Source: Pseudomonas agronomica (GTDB lineage: Bacteria; Pseudomonadota; Gammaproteobacteria; Pseudomonadales; Pseudomonadaceae). Taken from it: a DNA stretch of 42,560 nucleotides. Position numbers and translations under genes: made by a program. Positions 25,586-34,076 of the stretch are shown here, one piece after another. The notes under the pieces were generated by a model, which was not told the origin of the DNA, searched no databases, and saw only the letters and a list, made by a program, of their open reading frames with translations. The stretch is taken from assembly GCF_025917275.1 (NCBI RefSeq), contig NZ_JAOSHO010000008.1, positions 1 through 42,560 on the forward strand. The letters are read 5' to 3'. How positions within the stretch are numbered: the first letter of the stretch is position 1; the number at the start of each line of letters is the position of its first letter.

Positions 25586-25797
25586 GATTTAGATTCCGCC
25601 AGATTTTTGCGGTACTCGGTGGTGGTGATGCCCGCATAGCCCCAGTTATCGGTATCCACCTCCTCGATCACGATATGAGTGAGATGCGGGTCCTTGTTGA
25701 GGACGGTCTGCATGGTCTGGGTGATTTCGGCGATTACCTGAGCTTTCTGTTCCTTGGTAACGCCATCGCGGGTGATACGAACGCTGATGAAAGGCAT
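25582..25797 (-). CDS. 4-oxalocrotonate tautomerase-family small protein
   Basis: Encodes 71 residues from the ATG at 25797, preceded by TGGAG; a longer frame to 25899 lacks the family start. The protein begins M-PFISVRITRDGVTKEQK, so Pro2 becomes the N-terminal catalytic proline after Met removal, as in 4-OT. The rest (VIAEITQTMQTVLNKDP, HIVIEEVDTDNWGYAG) fits the beta-alpha-beta tautomerase unit. First gene of the tautomerase / FrnE-like / SDR operon. It may tautomerise keto-enol acids, or simply bind them; substrate unknown. Confidence 0.87.
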   Translation of the reverse strand: MPFISVRITRDGVTKEQKAQVIAEITQTMQTVLNKDPHLTHIVIEEVDTDNWGYAGITTTEYRKNLAESKS

Positions 25798-26240
25798 GCA
25801 AAAATCTCCAGTTCGTCCCCAATCGAAGTGATAGGCGGCAAGTGGAGTGGACTTTAGAATGTTGCCTTGAATGAATAAATACAGGGAAAGGAACATCATT
25901 TGTAATGCGGTGTAATAAATGCATCGGGGGATAACGTATAAACACCCGCAAAGTCGGGCGCAAACCTAGGACCTTCCTCGCCCGTCTTCGCCTGGCCTCA
26001 TCGACGCTCGGCGACTTTCCCACCAACTCTAGACCCGGCTTTGCAGGAACGCATCGATCTTGTCATCGGCGTAGTGCAAACCGCCGGGATAACAAGGGCC
26101 ATGATTATCGTCCCAGCTCGACTCATCGAGAATCATGGTGCGTTCTGCTGGCGTACGGCCTGGCCGGACCGGATCGCCAGCAGGATTCCCGATGATGCAA
26201 TGCGCCTTGCGCCCATACCGTTCAGGGCATACCAACCCGA
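25798..26240. promoter_or_regulatory. Intergenic stretch upstream of the tautomerase operon
   Basis: This 443-base stretch has no confident gene. TGTAAT occurs twice exactly ten bases apart (25901-25906 and 25911-25916), in AT-rich sequence about 105-120 bases upstream of the tautomerase start. One helical turn of spacing suits a regulator site. A 71-codon minus-strand frame (26244-26029, TTG start) touches the permease stop and ends HYADDKIDAFLQSRV. I recognise no family in it; it could be a small gene or a decayed gene end. Confidence 0.35.
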
Positions 26241-27683
26241 TCAATCAGCCATAGCCTCCCCCACTACCCGCTTGTTCACCATAACCGGCTCGACATCCTT
26301 GCCCGGCTTGCCACCCACCGCCTTCAAATCCTTGGCAAACGTCCCATCCACCTCCCCCTTGAAGAAATTCTTGCCATAAATCAGCAAGCACAACACAACG
26401 CCAATCCCGAATGCCCAGCTCGCGCCTTTGATCGCCAGTACCGCTCCAATCACGCCGGCGATACCCAGGTCGCGCTGGCTACGCGCTTCAAGGATGCCCA
26501 AACGCACGCTCACGTAACCCTGGATCAGCAGCGTCAGCGACAGGGCTACACCGAGGATCGGCTGCACCAACGTCACGACCGGCAACAGCAGCAGACCGCT
26601 GTTGGTCCCCCAACGGAACGACCCGACTCCGCCGATGATCGACTTCATCGCCTTCGGTCCGCCTTTAAATCGCTCGATCACCACCACCAGCATCGCCGCC
26701 CATTTCGGGCCGCACATCGCGACGTCCGGGCCGAAGATGCTCATGAACGCATTGCGTGCGCCGAAGATCAGGTGGGCGCGATCGGCGTTGTAGTCGACGA
26801 CTTCGTCGGTGCGGACGGTTTCAGCTTCGTCGAGCAATGATTTCGCGCTGAGGACATCGCCGAACACGATGATGTAGGCCGCGAGCATGGTCGGCAGCGC
26901 GGAGATGAACATCGAGAGCGGCGGCATGCCCAGGCCAAATACCGTGTAGTTGTTCCACAGGCCAGCGAAATCCGGTTGGCTGATGCCCCACTGGAGGGTT
27001 GGCCAGGGCGCTTCACCGAACAATGGGGCAATCACCACGGCTAGCAGCACGATCGGCAAGATGCCGAGCTTGGCGAAGTTCCACCAGAAACGGTTGCGTT
27101 GCTTGAGCTCGTTGAAGTGCTGGGAAAAGATCAAATAGAAGGCGATACCGACCGCAATGGAAATGGTCCAGGGCAGCACATTGAATTTACCGCCGACCTG
27201 GAATACTGCGATCACCGCGCTCAAGCCAGCGCCGACGATGATCCCCGATTTGATCGCCGAAGGTACATACTCCACCACCTTCTTCGCCATGCCGGTCGCC
27301 CCCAGGGCGATTGAAAAAATCCCCAGCATCAACTGGAAGGCAATCAAGGCGTGGACACGCTCCGAGCCCATCGGAAACTGCGCGCAGTAGGCCATCAACA
27401 GCGGCACCGCCGGGGTGATCCATCCGGGTACGGTCGGGTCGCCAAGCAAATGGTGCGCGAGGTACAGCAAGCCGTTGAGCATCACGACGGCGAGCGCAAC
27501 CTCAAAAGGCATGCCGAGCAGTTCGGTCATCAGCGGAATCGCCGCCAGGTCCACGGCGCACATGAGCAAGCCTTGGAGATAGTCTGGAAGCTCGATCTTG
27601 TAGTGGATAAACGGTAGCCGGACCTTGAAAGGACCGAGCGGGATGTACGGGCTTTCGCTCCGTTGCGCAGGAGTGTCGGACAT
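26241..27683 (-). CDS. Polytopic inner-membrane permease (xanthine/uracil permease-like fold)
   Basis: Encodes 480 residues from the ATG at 27683 (AGGTGAACCG upstream); 24 further in-frame codons before it are not needed. It has about 12-14 hydrophobic segments, including GLLMCAVDLAAIPLMTELLG and TPAVPLLMAYCAQFPMG, with the TPAVPLL-type helix break seen in NCS2/SLC23-like transporters. The polar block FGDVLSAKSLLDEAETVRTD and GPDVAMCGPKWAAMLVVV are distinctive. It starts 75 bases after the alcohol dehydrogenase stop, in one operon behind a sigma-54 promoter. It most likely imports the alcohol or its precursor, but the solute is unknown; purine transport is not implied by the context. Confidence 0.8.
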   Translation of the reverse strand: MSDTPAQRSESPYIPLGPFKVRLPFIHYKIELPDYLQGLLMCAVDLAAIPLMTELLGMPFEVALAVVMLNGLLYLAHHLLGDPTVPGWITPAVPLLMAYCAQFPMGSERVHALIAFQLMLGIFSIALGATGMAKKVVEYVPSAIKSGIIVGAGLSAVIAVFQVGGKFNVLPWTISIAVGIAFYLIFSQHFNELKQRNRFWWNFAKLGILPIVLLAVVIAPLFGEAPWPTLQWGISQPDFAGLWNNYTVFGLGMPPLSMFISALPTMLAAYIIVFGDVLSAKSLLDEAETVRTDEVVDYNADRAHLIFGARNAFMSIFGPDVAMCGPKWAAMLVVVIERFKGGPKAMKSIIGGVGSFRWGTNSGLLLLPVVTLVQPILGVALSLTLLIQGYVSVRLGILEARSQRDLGIAGVIGAVLAIKGASWAFGIGVVLCLLIYGKNFFKGEVDGTFAKDLKAVGGKPGKDVEPVMVNKRVVGEAMAD

Positions 27684-27758
27684 TCGGTTCACCTGTTTTA
27701 TTGGATTTGTAATGGCGGGCGCATGCTCCGGCAGCACCGGAGTCGTGAGTGACAAAGA

Positions 27759-28907
27759 TCAATAGGCAGCGCGATAGATCTTCTCGATATCGGCGGCGGT
27801 CAGCTTGCGCGGGTTGTTGCGCATCAGGCGGTCGATCTTGCTGGCCTCGTCGGCCATCGCGGGGATAGCGTCTTCGGGCACGTTGAAACTGCGCAGGCCA
27901 GAGGGGATATCCACGGCGGCACATAGATCGGCCATGGCCCTGACGGCCTGGTCTGCCGCATTCTTGTCGCTCAGGTTCTCAACGCGCACGCCCATGGCTT
28001 CGGCGATGTCGCGAAAACGCTCGACGCAGGCAGTCTTGTTCCACTCCATCACATACGGCAGCAGCAAGGCGTTGCTGACGCCGTGGGCAATGTTGAACCG
28101 CCCGCCCAGCGGGTACGCCAGCGCATGCACCGCCCCTACCCCCGCGTTGCCGAACGCCATGCCGGCCATCAGGCTGGCGGTGGCCATGTCTTCCCGAGCC
28201 TGCAGGTTGGTTGGGTTGGCATAAGCCTTCGGCAGCGCCTTGGTGATCAGCCTGATCGCGCCCAGGGCGATGGCATCGGTGATCGGCGAAGCGTTTACCG
28301 AAATATACGACTCGACCGCATGCACAAGTGCGTCGACACCACTGGCCGCCGTCACGCTGCGCGGACAAGTCAATGTCATGGCCGGGCTGACCAAGGCCAC
28401 GTCGGGCAGCAGGTAATCGCTGACGATGCCTTTCTTCAACTGCGCTTGCTTGTCGGAAAAAATCGCCACGTTGGTGACCTCCGAGCCTGTGCCGGCAGTC
28501 GTCGGAATGGCAATCAACGCTGGGCCTTTGCGTTTCACCAGATCAACACCGAACAGTTCGCTCAGCGGACCTGCATGTCCGACAAACGCCGCGACGCCCT
28601 TGGCGATATCGATGGCGCTACCGCCACCCACGGCGATCAATCCATCGTGGCCGCCCTCGCGATAAGCACGGGTGCAGTCTTCGACGATGGCCACTTCAGG
28701 CTCCGGCTTGACCTGGTCGAAAATGCCGTAGCGGCGGTCGCCGAGTTGCGCGAGCGCGAGATCAACGGTGCCGGAATTCACTAGGATGACGTCTGTGACG
28801 ATCAGCGGATTCTTGACCTCCAGGCGCGTCAGTTCCGCGCCAAGCTGCTCGATTGCGCCAGGTCCGGTGATCAATTTGTTAGCGATTTTGAAAGCAGAGA
28901 TATTCAT
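27759..28907 (-). CDS. Iron-type (group III) alcohol dehydrogenase
   Basis: Encodes 382 residues, the normal size of Fe-ADHs. The NAD-binding GGGSAID lies at 94-100, followed by the diphosphate-side motif IPTTAGTGSEVTN. The metal ligands are visible as Asp192, His196 (GVDALVHAVESYIS), His261 (GVGAVHALAYPLGG) and His275 (NIAHG). It oxidises an alcohol to an aldehyde in the cytoplasm. It is the first gene after a sigma-54 promoter (28958-28973) and shares the transcript with the permease. The gene immediately upstream on the same strand is a PAS-domain sigma-54 activator, so expression is probably induced by the substrate. Substrates of this family range from ethanol to diols and hydroxy acids. 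Confidence 0.92.
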   Translation of the reverse strand: MNISAFKIANKLITGPGAIEQLGAELTRLEVKNPLIVTDVILVNSGTVDLALAQLGDRRYGIFDQVKPEPEVAIVEDCTRAYREGGHDGLIAVGGGSAIDIAKGVAAFVGHAGPLSELFGVDLVKRKGPALIAIPTTAGTGSEVTNVAIFSDKQAQLKKGIVSDYLLPDVALVSPAMTLTCPRSVTAASGVDALVHAVESYISVNASPITDAIALGAIRLITKALPKAYANPTNLQAREDMATASLMAGMAFGNAGVGAVHALAYPLGGRFNIAHGVSNALLLPYVMEWNKTACVERFRDIAEAMGVRVENLSDKNAADQAVRAMADLCAAVDIPSGLRSFNVPEDAIPAMADEASKIDRLMRNNPRKLTAADIEKIYRAAY

Positions 28908-28957
28908 CGGGCTCGTCCAGTTGATGTTGTTTTATTGGAAGACGTGCCACAGGAGAT

Positions 28958-28973
28958 AGCGAAAGGCGTGCCA
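28958..28973 (-). promoter_or_regulatory. Sigma-54 (-24/-12) promoter of the alcohol dehydrogenase operon
   Basis: On the minus strand the sequence is TGGCACGCCTTTCGCT, compared with the consensus TGGCACG-N4-TTGCW. Only one consensus base is missed, and GG and GC are at the required spacing. Transcription would begin about 40 bases before the ADH start codon. The adjacent gene encodes a sigma-54 activator with an intact GAFTGA loop, which strongly supports the call. Confidence 0.8.
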
Positions 28974-29076
28974 ATGCCCACAAGGCCCTTATTGCACGGG
29001 GCTTTGCGCGATTTTCACGAGAGCAGGAGGGTTTTTACGGACCAGTGGCGATTAGTTTTCTGATCGATTTGGCTGG

Positions 29077-29100
29077 GTCTGATCAGGATCCTAATCAGAC
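29077..29100. promoter_or_regulatory. 24-base palindrome, candidate upstream activator site
   Basis: GTCTGATCAGGATCCTAATCAGAC is self-complementary at 11 of 12 base pairs. It lies about 105-140 bases upstream of the -24/-12 promoter, the normal distance for a sigma-54 enhancer, and it overlaps the activator's stop codon. A further TCTGATC copy at 29059-29065 lies 19 bases from the one at 29078-29084, about two helical turns. No T-run follows, so a terminator is less likely. Confidence 0.6.
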
Positions 29101-30464
29101 TGTTCCCAGCGTTTCATTTTCTGCACTACCGTGGCCTGGCTCACCCCCAGCGCCTTGGCCGCAAGGCGCGTGGTCTTGTGCGTAAGCAGCGCGGCACGAA
29201 TCGCACTGCGCTCGGCATTTTCCAGTACCTTGCGCAGCGGCAGGCCAGTGTCACTGGTGTTGGGTGGATTGAGGTCGAGGAGCTCTTCCGGCATATCAAG
29301 CGCCTCGACGGTCCCGGTCTGATTGGTCACCACCAGCCGCTCGACCAGGTTGATCAACTCGCGGATGTTGCCAGGCCAGTCGTAGTCGCACATCAGGTCG
29401 AGGGCCTCGAGACTCCATTGGACCTGGCGTTCATAGCGGGCGTTGAACCGGTCGAGGTAGTAATGCAGCAGCGGCGCGATCTCCTCCCGACGTTCGCGCA
29501 GTGCCGGAATGTGGATCGGCACCACGTTGAGCCGGTAATACAGGTCAGCCCGGAAACGGCCTTGCGCCACCTGCTGCTTGAGGTCATGGTGGGTGGCGCT
29601 GATGATGCGCACATCGACCTCCTTCAGCTCCAGGCCACCCACCGGAATGAAGCGGTTTTCTTCGATCACCTTGAGCAGCTTGACCTGCACCGGCAACGGC
29701 AAATCACCGATTTCGTCGAGAAACAAGGTGCCGTGATGCGCAAGCTCCAGCAGGCCACGCTTGCCTTTGGGGCCGGCGCCGGTGAACGCTCCGGGCACAT
29801 AGCCAAACAGCTCGGCTTCGATCAGGTTTTCCGGCAGTGCGCCGCAGTTGAGTGCGAGGAAGGGTTCGCTGGCACGGGGGCTGGCGTTATGGATGAATTG
29901 CGCGACGAGAGTCTTGCCGACGCCGGTTTCGCCTTGGAGCAACACCTTGACCGAGCTGCTGGCAACCTGGCGAGCCAGCGAGAGGACGCGGCCGGACACC
30001 TCCTGATCGGCCATCAGCGGCGAGCGCAGGAGATTGTCTCGTTGGCCGGCGTGGAGCTTCGCGGTGCTGTTGCGCAGTTGCTTGAGCTGTTGCAGCTCAT
30101 CGCGCTCATGCTTCATGCGCAGCAGTTCCGTCATGTCGCGCACGGTACTGACCACGTATGAAATCCGCTTGCCAGCATCGAGAATCGGCGTGGCGCTGAC
30201 GAGCAGCTTCTTGCCCTGGCTCAGGCTCTGCATCACCGACACCGGCCGACCGCCCTGCAATACCCTCAAGGTAGCCGATTGCGAAATGACGCCCTCCTTC
30301 ACCAGCTCCCGCATGGATCGGCCGATGAGATCCGCGCCGCTAAGCCCGGTCAGGCGCTCATAGGCCTGATTGACCTTCAACGTCTTGCCGTCGCCATCGG
30401 TGATGTAGACGCCGTCATGCAAAGCGTTGAGCAGCTCTTCGAAACTGGCGTCGTTGAGGTTCAC
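29091..30464 (-). CDS. PAS-containing sigma-54-dependent activator
   Basis: Encodes 457 residues from a GTG at 30464 preceded by AAGGAAC. Residues about 5-115 are a PAS sensor ([20 protein letters not shown], then [20 protein letters not shown]). Residues about 145-385 are an AAA+ domain with Walker A GETGVGKT (178-185), GAFTGA (225-230) and Walker [10 protein letters not shown]. The C-terminus is a Fis-type helix-turn-helix ([20 protein letters not shown]). No receiver domain is present, so it senses a small molecule rather than a kinase signal. It is 183 bases upstream of the ADH gene, which has a matching promoter. Its start overlaps the stop of the truncated rtcA, an arrangement that suggests a recombination joint. 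Confidence 0.92.
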   Translation of the reverse strand: MNLNDASFEELLNALHDGVYITDGDGKTLKVNQAYERLTGLSGADLIGRSMRELVKEGVISQSATLRVLQGGRPVSVMQSLSQGKKLLVSATPILDAGKRISYVVSTVRDMTELLRMKHERDELQQLKQLRNSTAKLHAGQRDNLLRSPLMADQEVSGRVLSLARQVASSSVKVLLQGETGVGKTLVAQFIHNASPRASEPFLALNCGALPENLIEAELFGYVPGAFTGAGPKGKRGLLELAHHGTLFLDEIGDLPLPVQVKLLKVIEENRFIPVGGLELKEVDVRIISATHHDLKQQVAQGRFRADLYYRLNVVPIHIPALRERREEIAPLLHYYLDRFNARYERQVQWSLEALDLMCDYDWPGNIRELINLVERLVVTNQTGTVEALDMPEELLDLNPPNTSDTGLPLRKVLENAERSAIRAALLTHKTTRLAAKALGVSQATVVQKMKRWEQSD

Positions 30465-30952
30465 CGGGGACGTTCCTTCCTGGGGGCATGGCCGTCAAGT
30501 GTAAACGTAGAGCCGCGGTTTGAGGCGACACAAACGATTGGCGCTGATTCAACGAAATCGAAGGGAGGTGCGGCTGGATTATGCGTCCCGCCGCTGATCC
30601 GGACTGTGCTGGGGCCATCAGCTTGCAAGAGCGCAGGCAGCAAGGTCTGCAACACCAGCATCGTGCTGCCGGCGGTCCCGATTGCAAATGAATAGTTCCC
30701 TGCCCTTACGCTCCCGGGCCGGAATTCAATGGCTGTCGAGTTGAGTTCCGCCCCGAGGATCCTGGCGCCACAAATTTCAGCCGCAGCCTGCACCGCGGTC
30801 AGGTGCTGGCGCAACAATCCGGGACGGGAGCGCTTGCCGCGTATCCCCGTCATCCGGAACGCTCGACCGGTAATGATGGAAAGGCTGAGGGCGGTACGGA
30901 GCACCTGCCCTCCTCCATGGGTGCCGTCGATCAGAATCAGATCTTGGCTCAT
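30461..30952 (-). pseudogene. rtcA: Truncated RNA 3'-phosphate cyclase
   Basis: Encodes 163 residues against about 340 for RtcA, which converts RNA 3'-phosphates to 2',3'-cyclic phosphates. The start [20 protein letters not shown] and the blocks [20 protein letters not shown] and [18 protein letters not shown] (to about residue 138) are clear RtcA. After that the sequence changes abruptly to unrelated residues and stops at 30461. The C-terminal half, including the AMP-accepting histidine region of the enzyme, is missing, so activity is unlikely. It starts three bases after the rtcB stop in a normal rtcBA order. The stop overlaps the GTG of the sigma-54 activator, so the deletion or insertion joint is near 30540. 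Confidence 0.85.
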
Positions 30953-30955
30953 CGA

Positions 30956-32182
30956 TCAGCCCTTCACGCAGACGACTTGGCGCAAGGTATGGACGACTTC
31001 CACCAGGTCGCGCTGGGCCGCCATGACCGCGTCGATGTCTTTGTAAGCCATCGGGATTTCGTCGATGACGGCTTCATCCTTGCGGCACTCGACGTGGGCG
31101 GTCGCCCGAACCTGGTCCTCGACGGTGAACACCGCTTTCGCCTTGGTACGGCTCATCACTCGGCCGGCACCGTGCGAGCAACTGCAGAATGCCTCCTCGT
31201 TCCCCAGTCCTCGCACAATGAAGCTCTTGGCGCCCATTGACCCCGGGATAATTCCCATCTGCCCCTTCTGCGCAGAGACGGCGCCTTTGCGCGTAAGGAG
31301 GATGTCCTCACCGAAATAGGTGCCCCGCTCCACATAGTTATGGTGGCAGTCGACGGCGACCAGCCGGGACTCGAAAGGCTTGGTGATGATCGACCGCACG
31401 GCGTCGAGCACCGCAAGCATCATGACCGCGCGGTTCTGCTTGGCGAAGTCCTGGGCCCATTCGACCGCCTCGACGTAGTCATCGAAGCTGGACGTGCCTT
31501 CGCGCAGGTAGGCCAGGTCCTGGTCAGGCAAGTTGACCATGTGCTTGCGCATTTCCTCGCGGGCCTTCTCGATGAAGTAGGTGCCGATCATGTTTCCTAC
31601 GCCACGGGAACCGGTGTGAAGCATCACCCAGACATGGTCGGCTTCGTCCAGGCACACCTCGACGAAATGGTTGCCGGTGCCCAACGTCCCGAGGTGTTTG
31701 CGGTTGTTGGTCTTTTTCAGGCGCGGGTGCTTGTCGGTGATGAGGTCGAACCGGCCTTCGAGCGCCGACCAGGCCTGGTCGACGATTTGCGGCGTGGTCT
31801 CCCAGGCTCCCTTGTCACGGCCGTTGCGCCCGGAAGTGCGTCCATGCGGAACAGCTTTCTCAATGGCCGTACGCAGGCCAAACAGGTTATCGGGAAGGTC
31901 GGCGGCGCGAAGCGAAGTGCGCACTGCCGACATTCCGCACCCGAGGTCGACCCCGACGGCTGCGGGAATCACCGCACCCTTGGTCGGGATCACGCTGCCG
32001 ATCGTCGAGCCTTTCCCCAGATGAACATCGGGCATGACCGCCATGTGCTTGAACACGAACGGCATCTGCGCAGTGTTCATCAGCTGTTGCTTGGCCTCCG
32101 GCTCGACCGGGACACCACGGGTCCACATCTTGATCGGCTTGCCGTTTTCGACTTCAAGCAATTGATAGGTTTGGGTGGTCAT
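30956..32182 (-). CDS. rtcB: RNA ligase RtcB
   Basis: Encodes 408 residues from the ATG at 32182, preceded by AGGAG; the length equals that of E. coli RtcB. It seals RNA 2',3'-cyclic phosphate or 3'-phosphate ends to 5'-OH ends with GTP and Mn2+. The metal-site block is GVDLGCGMSAVR (Asp79, Cys82), with NHFVEV and MLHTGSRGVGN supplying further ligands, and VDCHHNYVERG. The guanylated histidine is His337 in CSCSHGAGRVMSRTKAK, the same number as in E. coli. All catalytic motifs are intact, unlike the following rtcA. A sigma-54 promoter lies just upstream, and RtcR is divergent. Confidence 0.96.
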   Translation of the reverse strand: MTTQTYQLLEVENGKPIKMWTRGVPVEPEAKQQLMNTAQMPFVFKHMAVMPDVHLGKGSTIGSVIPTKGAVIPAAVGVDLGCGMSAVRTSLRAADLPDNLFGLRTAIEKAVPHGRTSGRNGRDKGAWETTPQIVDQAWSALEGRFDLITDKHPRLKKTNNRKHLGTLGTGNHFVEVCLDEADHVWVMLHTGSRGVGNMIGTYFIEKAREEMRKHMVNLPDQDLAYLREGTSSFDDYVEAVEWAQDFAKQNRAVMMLAVLDAVRSIITKPFESRLVAVDCHHNYVERGTYFGEDILLTRKGAVSAQKGQMGIIPGSMGAKSFIVRGLGNEEAFCSCSHGAGRVMSRTKAKAVFTVEDQVRATAHVECRKDEAVIDEIPMAYKDIDAVMAAQRDLVEVVHTLRQVVCVKG

Positions 32183-32216
32183 TGTTTCGCTCCTGTTTTT
32201 TGTGTGGGAGCTCCAT

Positions 32217-32232
32217 AGCGAGCGGCATGCCA
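32217..32232 (-). promoter_or_regulatory. Sigma-54 promoter of rtcBA
   Basis: On the minus strand the sequence is TGGCATGCCGCTCGCT. GG and GC sit at the required spacing, with two departures from TGGCACG-N4-TTGCW. Transcription would start about 24 bases before the rtcB ATG. RtcR, the dedicated sigma-54 activator, is encoded divergently, which supports the call. The AT-rich stretch 32250-32380 probably contains RtcR binding sites. Confidence 0.75.
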
Positions 32233-32384
32233 ATTTGATCGTTGGCGGAGCAAAAATTATTTATCTAATTGATTTATAAATGTTTATTGAATCTTTTAAA
32301 GCATTCTGCGCCCCGTTGCGATGCGATAAAACGATAAAATATCTATACTTTTCTATCGGAACATATCTTTCAGGATAGATCGCA

Positions 32385-34004
32385 ATGCGCGCCAAAAAGA
32401 CAGTCGCCATCGGAATTCTAGGATCGAAGCTCGACCGTGTGGGAAAAGGTTCGCAGCGCTGGAACAAATGGCGCCCCACCCTCTCGCTGTGCCAACAGCC
32501 CGACCTGCTGATCGATCGGCTTGAACTGATTCACGGGGAAGCGCGGTGGGATACCGATCTTGCCCTGAAAGTCGCGGCGGATATCGCCCAGGTATCGCCT
32601 GAAACCGAGGTTCGCCTGCACCCCATGGCGCTGCAAAATCCCTGGGATTTCGAGGAGGTGTATGCCTCGCTGCATGACTTCGCGGCGGGCTATCCGTTTG
32701 ACACCGCCGGCGAGGATTACCTTGTCCACATCACCACGGGTACCCACGTCCAGCAGATCGTCTGGTTCCTGCTGGCCGAGTCCCGCCACATCCCCGCCAA
32801 ACTGATACAGACCCAACCCAGTGGCGCGCGGGAGGACGATTCTGCCCCGGCAGGCAGACACGTCGTCACCGATCTCGACCTGCAGCGCTACGACCAGATC
32901 GCCAAGCGATTCCAGGCTGAACGCCTGCAAGGCACGGAGTTGCTCAAGTCCGGCATTGCGACGCGCAACGCGGCGTTCAACCGGACCATCGAGCAGATTG
33001 AACGGGTCGCCGCTCGATCCCGGGCTCCCATCCTGATCAGCGGCCCCACGGGGGCGGGAAAATCATTTCTGGCGCGGCAGATCTACGAACTCAAGCGTGG
33101 TCGCCACCAGGTCGATGGCGCGTTCGTCGAGGTCAACTGCGCCACCTTGCGCGGCGATACCGCGATGTCGACGTTGTTTGGCCATACCAAAGGTGCGTTC
33201 ACCGGCGCGCAACAGGCGCGAGAAGGGTTGTTGCGCTCGGCACACAAGGGCGTGTTGTTCCTCGACGAGATCGGCGAGCTGCCGCTCGACGAACAAGCGA
33301 TGCTCCTGAAAGCAATCGAGGAAAAAAGATTCTTGCCGATGGGCTCCGATAAAGAAGTCGAGTCTGACTTCACCTTGATCGCCGGTACCAATCGAGACCT
33401 GCAAGCGCGTGTCAACGAAGGCCAGTTCCGCGAGGACCTCCTCGCCAGGATCAACATCTGGACATTCGTCCTGCCTGGCCTGGCCAACCGCAGCGAGGAC
33501 ATCGAACCAAACATCGATTTCGAGCTACAGCGATATGCCAGGGACAACGGCCACAGGGTTCGCTTCAGTGCCGAAGCCCGGCGCCGATATTTGTCGTTCG
33601 CCACGAGTAGGGATGCGAACTGGTCCGGAAACTTCAGGCAGCTCTCAGCGTCAATCACGCGCATGGCGACCCTGGCGGATAGCGGCCGCATCGACATGGC
33701 GCTTGTGGAGGATGAGTTGGAGCGACTGCGCCAGGACTGGCGATTGCCGGCAACCTCCGATCCATTGTCCGAGCACTTGGCTAACGCCGGACTTGAGATC
33801 GACCTGTTCGATCGCCTGCAACTGGAGTCGGTCTTGAGGGTGTGCCGCACAGCGGCAAGCCAGGCAGACGCCGGGCGCAAGCTCTTCGCCCACAGCCGGA
33901 CAGCCAAGGCATCGCCTAACGATTCCGATCGAATCCGAAAATTCCTGGCTCGATTCAATATCACCTGGAGCCAGGTTCACGAACTTTCAGCGCCGCGTCG
34001 TTGA
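32385..34004 (+). CDS. rtcR: RtcR, sigma-54 activator of the RNA-repair operon
   Basis: Encodes 539 residues. Residues 1 to about 185 are the RtcR-specific sensor (MRAKKTVAIGILGSKLDRVG, HITTGTHVQQIVWFLLAESR), which is related to CARF-type nucleotide sensors and is thought to detect RNA damage products. The AAA+ domain has Walker A GPTGAGKS (220-227), GAFTGA (270-275) and Walker B VLFLDEIGEL. A C-terminal DNA-binding region follows. It is divergent from rtcB with a 202-base shared upstream region. The gene appears intact, so the regulator and ligase are conserved even though rtcA is not. Confidence 0.95.
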   Translation: MRAKKTVAIGILGSKLDRVGKGSQRWNKWRPTLSLCQQPDLLIDRLELIHGEARWDTDLALKVAADIAQVSPETEVRLHPMALQNPWDFEEVYASLHDFAAGYPFDTAGEDYLVHITTGTHVQQIVWFLLAESRHIPAKLIQTQPSGAREDDSAPAGRHVVTDLDLQRYDQIAKRFQAERLQGTELLKSGIATRNAAFNRTIEQIERVAARSRAPILISGPTGAGKSFLARQIYELKRGRHQVDGAFVEVNCATLRGDTAMSTLFGHTKGAFTGAQQAREGLLRSAHKGVLFLDEIGELPLDEQAMLLKAIEEKRFLPMGSDKEVESDFTLIAGTNRDLQARVNEGQFREDLLARINIWTFVLPGLANRSEDIEPNIDFELQRYARDNGHRVRFSAEARRRYLSFATSRDANWSGNFRQLSASITRMATLADSGRIDMALVEDELERLRQDWRLPATSDPLSEHLANAGLEIDLFDRLQLESVLRVCRTAASQADAGRKLFAHSRTAKASPNDSDRIRKFLARFNITWSQVHELSAPRR

Positions 34005-34076
34005 GCGTCGGGAAGACCACGCCGATGCCCTTCTTGATCCTCCATCGAATAACAAAGTGTTGCGTACAACAAACAA

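Noticed and set aside
28941-28950. Second TGGCACG copy near the alcohol dehydrogenase start
   Set aside because: On the minus strand the -12 position lacks GC (TCTT then CCAAT), so it is not a usable sigma-54 promoter; the copy at 28958-28973 is better.
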